From Solicoccozyma terricola (taxonomy: Eukaryota; Basidiomycota; Tremellomycetes; Filobasidiales; Piskurozymaceae), in contig BCLD01000005.1 in the NCBI GenBank assembly GCA_001600875.1, positions 1,084,852 through 1,148,851 on the forward strand: a stretch of 64,000 bases of DNA. The letters run 5' to 3'. Of the stretch, positions 56,415 through 64,000 are shown one piece after another. Made by a program: the position numbers and the translations under genes. The notes under the pieces are model-generated. The model was not told where the DNA came from. It saw only the letters and a program-made list of their open reading frames with translations, and did not search any database. Within the stretch, counting starts at the first letter, position 1, and every line of letters begins with the position of its first letter.

Positions 56415-58881
56415 ATGGATGAGCAGGTAACGTCTTCGAGACGCCAGGAAGCCCCGCTATCATCCACTCGCATGCACTCCAGTCCAGCATGTCAAGCCAA
56501 GTTCAACGCCATCCGCTCCAAGTTGACGGCGACAAGTAGCGAGAACATCATTGGTGCGACCAAGTTGTTCCTCGAGGGTTGCCAAGACGTGAGTGGTGAT
56601 AGCGGGTCATCGTCGTTCGTCGGTATGGACTGACGACGAGGGACATCTTTATACCACCAGCTACAACTCATTATCACCGGTCCCGAATGCGACAGTCAGA
56701 CAGCTCTATTGATTATCGACCTTGTTGGAGCCGCACTCGAACACATCTGGTATCGTGTTTGTGCCCCAAGTACGTCCACATCGTCTCACGATATTGACGG
56801 GCCTTTAATCAAGAGACAATTCGAAACCCTGGGCTCCCTCTTGAATCTCATCATATATTACAAGGACACGCTTGGGAGTCAGAAAAATGAGGAGGAGGCG
56901 GATGAGCTAGTACTGGAGGAAGGGATACGTGGGTTATGTGAGTGTAATCCTCGGAAAGGGTGGCCAGGTATCCATCATGGTCTAACGTTCGGGGCTCACA
57001 GACAAGCTCCTAAGTCTCCTCTGGTGCTATCGTCTGTGTCTTCAGTGGATCGATATACCTACCGCGATCCTTACCCATCCTCTTCCCAATTGGAAACTGT
57101 ACAACGATGCCGAGGATTTTCTCTCTCACGGATCCGACGACCACTGGAGTGAAGTTTTGATAGAGTTGTGGAAAGACCCAAGAGAGGGAAGCGAGAGCGA
57201 AGGGTCTTCGGAGATTTGTTGCTTTCGGTGCTACCGCAACATACGAGAGCGAGCGTGGTCACAAGCAGGCATGGAAACCCATCTGATGTCTCACCTAGAT
57301 CAATGCGTCAGGTAGAGTCGACTTTAGCGCCGCTAGATTTAGAACCGGAGGAGATGGTGGTGGTCGCCAAGGCTGATCTCCTCATGGACTACTCGGAGTT
57401 ACCAAGACCTTTAGGATCATGCTCGAAACTATTATCTCCCGCTCAAAATACCGGAATGAAACAAGGCGCCGAGTTGGAACGAAACTTGCAACTCCCAGTT
57501 GTTCTCAGGTCCGAGTCGCCACCCGAAATCGTTCCCGCCGAGTTATTCGACGGAGTGAACAGGTTTAAACAAAGATTGGCTGCCACCGTTGACGATGTAA
57601 GCTTCCGGATCCTAGTCGAGCGACGAAGTGCCATTGACATGGGCTGTGATGACTGTTCTTAGGTGCGATCCGAGAACGCAGCAGAGCCCGTCAGTACTCT
57701 AGAAGGAACATCTCCGTTAATCCCCGATCAGGAACCACAGTCGATCAATATTCTGTCGTCATCAGACGAAGAGCAAGATACAGCAAAACACGAAAGCTTC
57801 GGGTTGACTCCAAAGACCTCTGCACAGCGGATGACCGACTTGCAGCAGGAAGTGGACTTGCCGGAACAAGCGGAGGCCATGGACGTTGATGTAGGGCCTA
57901 CTCGAGAGAACAGATCGAGCTCAGGGTGTCTCGTATCAGAAGCGTTGACGACTCCCGAGCTCGAAAACAGTTCGAAGATGGCGGGAATACATGTTACCTC
58001 CGCTGAAGCTCAACAATGTAAGAGCACACCTATCGGATTCGCAACTGGAATCTTGGTGAAGCCGCTTGTTGAGATCGCGGAGACGCAAGCTCTTCCGGAA
58101 ACGAAACCCGGAGAGATGATGATGGACATCGACATGAGAGTGGCTGAAGTGCCTTTGGAGGCGCCATCAAAGTCGTCGTCTGATCCTACGATAGGGGAGT
58201 CGAACTGCAAACAGGAACAGATGGATGTCGATGTCCAGCCAGCCGAGCTGCACCCGGTCAAGAAGAAGAGTCTACTCGATAGAGCAGCGATATCTTTCGC
58301 CAGCTGTCTGCATGATCTTCCAGCTGATACAAAGAGCTGCAACACGAAGCCAGAAGATTCGCCAGTTACCGTAACGCAGTCGAACATCCAAGAGACGAGG
58401 CCTGTCGAGGTGCGAACAATATGCTCGGCTGTCCCGGCGGGCAATGGGTCATCTACTTCCCTCGTATTCGAACTCTCTCGCAGAAATCTTGACTGGGTGC
58501 AGCTTGGTGGTAGACTGTTCTTGACGTTGCGCTCAAAGGTGGAGGAAGTGGAATCTGCATATAAGAGACGGTGAGGCTAGTGGCTGTACGCACGAATACC
58601 GCTGCTGATTTGCGTCGAGTGTTCCAGCTCTGATGAGACGGTGATCCTCAGGGTTTCCGCCAATTCCAAGACCATGATCATTTGGAGATCGCACATGCCC
58701 GCAAGATCAAGCGATTTCCTGGATATCACGCCCTACATACAGATCGGCAAGAACGTTATTCACATCAGCGGTCATGCTCTGACGGTGAGAGGCGGTGTTC
58801 AGGTGTTTTCCGCGTGCTTGTATCTCATATTGATTGTCTTCCCGGCAGAACAAGTTCCTGATCGAAGTGGTCAGCGCATGA
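56415..58881 (+). CDS. UBZ-like zinc protein, unknown function
   Basis: ATG 56415 (MDEQVTSSRRQE) opens a multi-exon gene ending TGA 58879-58881. The N-terminal exons are helical (SENIIGATKLFLEGCQD, LQLIITGPECDSQTALLIID, FETLGSLLNLIIYYKDTL). An exon near 57000-57311 ends in a C2HC finger, CFRCYRN...METHLMSHLDQCVR, like Rad18/UBZ4 ubiquitin-binding fingers. The frame stops there (57316); a GTAGAG donor at 57312 and a CAG acceptor near 57509 join it in frame to SESPPEIVPAELFDG. A long acidic region with MDVDVG, MDIDM and MDVDV patches follows, then a C-terminal domain split by two introns (TVILRVSANSKTMIIWRS, GKNVIHISGHALT, NKFLIEVVSA). I do not recognise the family; ubiquitin or SUMO binding is an inference. 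Confidence 0.65.
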
Positions 58882-59380
58882 CTTCACAGGTGTGACCAAA
58901 ACCCTCAAGCTTACCCCTTCGAGCGAAAAACTCGTTTAGAGATTCACAGACGAAGGCGGCTAACGAGTCAGACACCCAGTCCGATGTCCTGCCCCTCTAC
59001 AACTCTAAGAAGCGCCTCGGCGCTTCGTTGCTCATAAATGTTCTTCGTTGTCAACTATTATCCACCCATCGTCTTTTCTCATCGGAAGTCTATGCTTGAA
59101 CATGAATGCTTATCGCAAGAAGAGAAGTTGCAGAAAACATGATAATGTGCTCCATATCGTCGACGGTATCCCCGAGCGTACGTGATAATCAAACCATGGC
59201 TGAAAATTACACGCTGTAGAGTAGTCCCATTTGCTCCGTCCCCCATCGTGCAGAGGCGCCTTCCCAAACAACAGCTGGACTTCTTGGAGTCCCTGAATTT
59301 GGCGGAGAAGTACACAGTACAAATGCGGGCGATCTACCAATCACCCTCACAGATGTCGCAATCTCCTTCCCTCCCTTGCC
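58882..59380. other. Convergent 3' spacer with a short perfect hairpin
   Basis: Both flanking genes end here. An 8-bp perfect inverted repeat with a 2-nt spacer, GAAGCGCC-TC-GGCGCTTC, is at 59009-59026, and may act in 3' processing of one transcript. Otherwise no feature is supported. Confidence 0.4.
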
Positions 59381-61501
59381 TCACTTCTTCTTCATGTACC
59401 CGAACAGAGACTGCTGACCGGCTTTCTTCGGAGCAGCTGATTTCTTCACGGTCGTTGATGCGGCTGTCGTCTTTGCTTTGCTGCTCGACTCTGAATCCAT
59501 AGTCTTCGCTTTCTTGCCTTTGACTGGTGCAGCTTTCGCCGAAGATTCGTCGGAAGAGTAAAATTCGACAGAAGAAACGTCGTCCAGGACTGCACGGAAA
59601 GAGATATGTTCAGCATAGTGTTCTTCGTTCGTCCGCCAGCATTGCTGCATACCCATGTAACCCTTTGCATCCATCGACGCGACTTGACGTACGACCCGCC
59701 GCTTCTTTCTGATCCTGGCTGGCTTCGACGTGGACGCATCGGCATCAGCACCAGATATGGAAGCGCGCTTCTGAGGGATGATCTTGGCCGAGACTTTCCG
59801 ATAAAGTAGTCAGGAAGAGATGGTTAGAACTTGCCAACACTTTGTTCTTTCGGGAAGCGAAGGTATTCTTACCATCTGGTTTTTTATCCACGTCCACGTC
59901 CATCGCTTCACCACCTAAAGGATCACTACTTCTTCCGATATCATCACTCATTGCGAACATTGCTTCCATAGCTAGACGATCCTCGTCGGCGGTAGGTGTG
60001 GCGGAGGGTTTAGAGGTTGAAGATTTGGTCTGCAGGGCACTGGGTCAGCACCGCTCCGCCTAAAATGGCGGATGACGGGAAACGGGAGGGTAATCAAAGT
60101 ACTTACTGAAACAGGTTTGCTGGCTTTCCTCGGTGGAGCTGGTTTCTCCAACTGCTCCTCCTCCTCCTCCTCTTCTTCTTCTTCTTCGTCCTCGGAATGC
60201 ACGACCCGTTTCCCAGATTTCTACAATGCGAAATGATTAGCGATACAGAGTTCTTCATCAGTGGGATAACAGAGGATGAAGGACTTTACCTTTACACCAT
60301 TTTGTAATTCTCCCTTGTTTGCTTTCTCTTTCTCCTTTCCCTTCGCCTTGACATCCGTGGCTGTTGCCGCCACTGCCGCCACCTCCTCCTTTTCCTTCTT
60401 CACCTTGTTCGCAGCCGCCGTATTTCCAAACATGCTCTTGACTGATTGTACGGGTTTGGATTCTTTGACGACAGGAGCAGGGACGACGACAGTTTTGGAT
60501 GTCGTAGTTGATTTAATACCTGATTTACTTGATTCTCCACGCTGTGATGAGTTTTTTTTTGGTTTTCATCCATCAGTGACAACATTACAAATAGATTGGG
60601 ACGGTTCTTGCACCCCCACGAACAAACAATTTTACATACCTTTTCAGTAGTAGCCAATTCGAAATCTCCAGTAAACGTTCCATATATCGAAGGATCATGA
60701 TATTTTGGATAACTTCTTAATCTAGTAGTGCATGGTAGGTAATGAGCTGGATCAGAGATTCGAGATGGAGAGAGGGAGTAGATCTGGATGGTTAGCGTTG
60801 TTGGAATGAAGGATGACTTCTTGGCTGTAATGGGGGAAAAATAATAATGAGAGGATAGTTCAATGTCAGCTGGATTTGCAAGTACCATATACTATGGAGA
60901 AATACTTCACATTCAACCTTGTCACCACCTATCAACCACATCGCTTGTTGAACCACTACTTCGGGGGTAACAGGCTCGATAGATAATCTAGTAATTTCAT
61001 CTTTTGTCATTCTCTCATCTTCATCTGTTCCATTGGTTTGCTGTGAAGACGTGAGATCGATATCCATCTTGTCGGGATTGGAAGAAGGTGGATTGAGAGT
61101 TCCAGTGAGGAGATAGGTGGGGAACAGGGATGGATGAGAAGCGAGATGGGATTTGAGGATGCTGTGTGGAGAATGGCAGGGGGTTATCAGTGGTAGATTT
61201 TTTGCAAGAGTGGGAGAAGGGGAGGTGGGGGGAGTAGAGAGGGGGTGAGAAGTACTTTTTGGCGGTGTTGATGTCGCATCGGATCTCTCGAGCTACTTCG
61301 CGGTAAGTGACCTGTGGAAGTAGCAGTGCGTTTAGCATCGTTATATATATAAATCTCCACCCAGAATCATCCCGGGGATCATGTCTTTTGCTCTTTGAGT
61401 CCCCACTTGACACTTACTATCCTCCTGTCGATCTCTGTCCACTGAATGAGCTTGTTGGTGGCGCGATTCGTCTGATCGGCAGTGAGTCTGGCCAGCGACA
61501 T
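59381..61501 (-). CDS. POL32: DNA polymerase delta subunit Pol32/Cdc27 (POLD3)
   Basis: The minus-strand gene starts at 61499-61501 (MSLARLTADQTNRATNKLI) and ends at 59381-59383. The N-terminal winged-helix-like part spans several exons: VTYREVAREIRCDINTAKK, ILKSHLASHPSLFPTYLLTG, with later KKSSFIPTTLTIQIYSL and YGTFTGDFELATTE. The central and C-terminal parts are low in complexity: Lys/Glu-rich stretches, a run of consecutive Glu (about 60147-60190), and MDVDVDKKPDG. The extreme C-terminus is QQSLFGYMKKK, a PCNA-interacting PIP-like box whose second aromatic position is Met. The subunit links Pol delta to PCNA. The coding features and PIP tail match family layout; sequence identity was not measured. 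ACGCGG lies upstream at 61606-61611. Confidence 0.85.
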
Positions 61502-61701
61502 GATGGCGAGCAGGCCTTGTGGAGTAGCGTGCTGAGGATTGTAGATGGATGACAGTTGTTGGATGGGGAAGAGAGTTGACGGTTGACGGTGCGAGTGAGA
61601 CGGAGACGCGGTGACACGTAATCAACAGCAACAGCAGCAGCATCTTCCAACAATCTCATCCAGCTCCATCCAACACCCCACCCTCGTCATCCCTCACAGC
61701 A
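61502..61701. promoter_or_regulatory. Divergent promoter, POL32 / TSC13
   Basis: This 200-bp spacer contains ACGCGG at 61606-61611, related to the MBF core ACGCG, and a CAGCAG/CAACAG repeat at about 61623-61645 that probably lies in the TSC13 leader. No coding frame is supported. Confidence 0.4.
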
Positions 61702-63385
61702 ATGGTCACAGTCACCGTAACAACAACAGGGAAACCAGCAATCAAGCTCGATTTCCCATCAAAACATCCAGATCAAATCACCGTCGCCCAGTTGAAAGAG
61801 GGTATCCATGCTAAATTCCCCAAGGTTGGTACTCTTTTTTTCGCAAACCCCCCTCATACCCCTACCCTAATCAACTTGGACACTCATCATCATCCTCACT
61901 TGCTTTTCCTCCAGCTCACTATTCACCGTCAACGTCTGACTTTACCACCTACCACCACTGCCAAACTCCCAGACGGTAGACCATCGAAACCAGTCGTGCT
62001 CAGCGAGGATACATGGTCGTTGGGACAGTACAACATCCCTGACTCGGGAGCCGTTATTAAATGCAAAGATTTAGGGATGCAACTTGATTGGAAGGGAGTT
62101 TTCATAGCTGAATATGTGAGGTTCTTATTTGGTCTGCCGCCGAGAAATGTCGTGATGTCGTAGTCGGCAGCGGGACAGAAACGCTGAAAATTATTTTGGA
62201 CGACCTCGACGAAACTCGTCAACAGGCAGGTCCTCTCATCATTCATCCACTCATGTTCTACGCTGCTTCCAAATACGGAATTGGACTTCCATACGTTCTC
62301 CAGAAACTTGGTCTACCTTCTCTAGGACTCGGTGCTGTGGCTCCTTTCGTTCCATCGACGATGCAGAAGTGAGTGCTGCGGGAATGAAAATGTCCCACGT
62401 TTTTGGTTTCCTGGGATGGGGGGGATTTGAGGTTGATGTTCTATTTACTCCTCAGATCGGTGTTTGGCATGATCATGGCTCATTTCGCGAAACGTGAATA
62501 TGAGACGTTGTTCGTACATAAATTCTCTCACGCTACTATGCCATTCACGAACATTCTCAAAAAGTGCGTCGTTTTTTTTTTTTTGGTTCCATCTTGGTGG
62601 TGGTTGAGGGAGGGTGGTGGAAGATCATTAACAATCGTCGTACACATGAAATTTCTTCTTGCTGATCGAATGTTTTGTTCTGGGATTTCCTTTTTTTCTT
62701 GTATGGCCTTTATTTCTCCTTTCAGCGTTCCTCATTATTGGCTACTCTCTGGTGTTCTTGTTGGATTGACATTATATCGACCGGTGAATTCGGCCGATGC
62801 GTTGAAGGGGAGTATACTCGATAGTCCAATTTGGATCGGTGGTTGGTCTTTACTCTGGGTGGTGAGTGTTTTTCTTTTTTCTTTTTCCCCTCGTGAACAG
62901 AGTTCACTCCGCTATACCCCTGTCCGGATTCCGAACTGACGATCCCAACCTTCCTCTCGGTGTCATCACAACACCCAGTTCGCTGAAGTCTCAAATTACA
63001 TCACTCATCTCAATCTACGTAACATTCGTACTCCTCCCGGTCAACCGAGGAAGATTCCAAGAGGTTATGGATTCGATCTCGTTTCAGTCCCGAATTACTA
63101 TTTCGAAATAGTAGCTTGGGTTGCTTTATGTGTGATGAGTAGGGATTTAGCTTGTGAGTGTTTTTTCCCTTTTTTTCTTTTTCGTATACCACGTGTTGAG
63201 GGGGTGCTGGATTATTAACGTGGGGGGGAAATCGTTTTACGCGGACGGTGGTAGTGGTTATTTTCACTATCGTTGCTACGGCTCAAATGGCTGCTTGGGC
63301 GGATAAAAAGCATAGAACGTACAAGAAAGAACATGGAGACAAGTATCCAAGGAGGAGGATGAGGATGATCCCGTTTACTTGGTAG
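61702..63385 (+). CDS. TSC13: Very-long-chain enoyl-CoA reductase
   Basis: ATG 61702 opens a ubiquitin-like N-terminal domain (MVTVTVTTTGKPAIKLDFPS and TWSLGQYNIPDSGAVIKCKD). Further exons hold the membrane reductase: QLDWKGVFIAEY, AGPLIIHPLMFYAASKYGIG, FAKREYETLFVHKFSHATMP, VPHYWLLSGVLVGLTLY, ITHLNLRNIRPPG, KIPRGYGFDLVSVPNYYFEI, and MAAWADKKHRTYKKEHGDKYP, ending MIPFTW and TAG 63383-63385. The enzyme performs the last step of the ER fatty-acid elongation cycle, needed for sphingolipids. The steroid-reductase fold motifs FSHATMP and RGYGFD are clear. The third intron is about 120 nt, longer than most here. CACGTG occurs in the last intron (63190-63195). Confidence 0.95.
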
Positions 63386-63734
63386 GTAGAAAGAAAAGGG
63401 ACGTGGAGATTCCCTGTCAGTCTCTGCATGTTATCAGAGGGGGAGAGGGGGCCAAGGATGTTGAATGGCTTGCGAGGATGTGATGATACCTCTCTCTCCG
63501 CCCATTCCCCAGTTGCCGTTGATTACGTCAGCATCCGCGACCGACCACCCACCACCACCACCATCATCATCATCGCATCGACCATCCCCCCATCCACACC
63601 ATCTCCTCGTCTTCAACCTCTACCCTCAGTCTCATCCGCAGACCGCTACTCTTTCACCCACAGACGGCATTCTTCCACCCATTCCTCCAATCGACGGCGC
63701 CATCTTCTCAATTCCCTAAATCATAGCTCGGGAA
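63386..63734. other. Spacer before the last partial gene
   Basis: No gene is supported. The sequence includes CCACCACC/ATCATC repeats (about 63547-63576), which probably belong to the upstream region or leader of the gene starting at 63735. Confidence 0.4.
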
Positions 63735-64000
63735 ATGGCAGCCGTCCCTGCACCATCGCCCACCGTCCCATCCCATCCAACTCCAGCTGGTCAATCTGCA
63801 TCCCGCTCTCCATCAATTAGTAGATCACCAGCACCTCCGTCTCCGAAGAATAAGCGATGTGTGTACTCGTGTCGGTGTAGGAATTTGCGGCTGTATAATG
63901 TAGGTTTGGGTGAGGGGGAGCAGAAGACGTGGGTTGACAGGGAGGACGTGTTTGTGGTGAGTCCAAGTAGATGTTTCAGTGTACCCAGTCAGATCACTGA
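63735..64000 (+). CDS. 5' end of an unknown gene, cut by the window
   Basis: ATG 63735 (MAAVPAPSPTVPSHPTPAG) begins a Pro/Ser-rich N-terminus, then RSPSISRSPAPPSPKNKR and a Cys-rich piece VYSCRCRNLRLYNVGLGEG, up to a GTGAGT donor at 63957. The rest lies outside. The CxCxC pattern could start a metal-binding domain, but no family is named. Confidence 0.5.
   Translation, partial: MAAVPAPSPTVPSHPTPAGQSASRSPSISRSPAPPSPKNKRCVYSCRCRNLRLYNVGLGEGEQKTWVDREDVFVVSPSRCFSVPSQIT

Overview
This window is nuclear DNA from a fungus, most likely a basidiomycete yeast of the Tremellomycetes (Cryptococcus/Kwoniella/Tremella type). The basis is gene content, dense short introns (about 50-120 nt, GT-AG with CTNAC/CTGAC-like branch sites), short intergenic spaces with many divergent gene pairs, and protein features such as a fungal Zn2Cys6 factor. 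The lineage is an inference; no marker gene was compared. No prokaryotic, plasmid, viral, transposon, tRNA, rRNA or CRISPR feature was seen. A few N bases and many long homopolymers mark stretches of poor or unusual sequence.

Layout, left to right. 0-6 kb: the 3' part of a GPI-anchored Cys-rich wall protein, a small Gly/Met/Tyr-rich protein, and a fungal amidase. 5.8-9.7 kb: a 14-exon DDHD-type phospholipase. 9.7-12.1 kb: a long non-coding spacer. 12.1-17.7 kb: two Ser-rich, probably disordered phosphoproteins of unknown role. 17.7-21.6 kb: a Zn2Cys6 transcription factor. 22.5-36 kb: a compact housekeeping block with proteasome beta5, DNA primase small subunit, kinetochore Nnf1, coproporphyrinogen oxidase, a rhodanese, ubiquitin-eS31, a DUF202 membrane protein and inorganic pyrophosphatase. 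37-44 kb: a small ORF, epsin and eIF3a. 44.4-52.7 kb: a GATA-like zinc protein, mitochondrial hydroxyacyl-thioester dehydratase, RFT1 and the STE24 CAAX protease. 53.4-64 kb: an RS-rich protein kinase, a UBZ-like zinc protein, the Pol delta subunit Pol32/Cdc27, enoyl reductase Tsc13 and the 5' end of one further gene.

The genes are mostly independent housekeeping functions and do not form a cluster. Shared threads are DNA replication (PRI1, POL32), fatty-acid elongation (mitochondrial HTD2, ER TSC13), protein turnover (beta5, ubiquitin fusion), and possibly phosphate metabolism (DUF202 protein and pyrophosphatase on one divergent promoter with CACGTG boxes).

No clear novel system was found. 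The points most worth a second look are: an 11-nt microexon that completes the epsin ENTH domain; a phased CGGACAT array and CACGTG boxes between the DUF202 and pyrophosphatase genes; paired ACGCGT boxes before DNA primase; recurrent GGTGGCRAM 9-mers near the ubiquitin, eIF3a and small-ORF starts; an enlarged GATA-like finger; a kinase with a large activation-loop insert; a UBZ-like protein whose reading frame needs either a 198-nt intron or a frame correction; possible dual starts in pyrophosphatase; and exceptionally long poly(G)/poly(C) tracts confined to introns and spacers.
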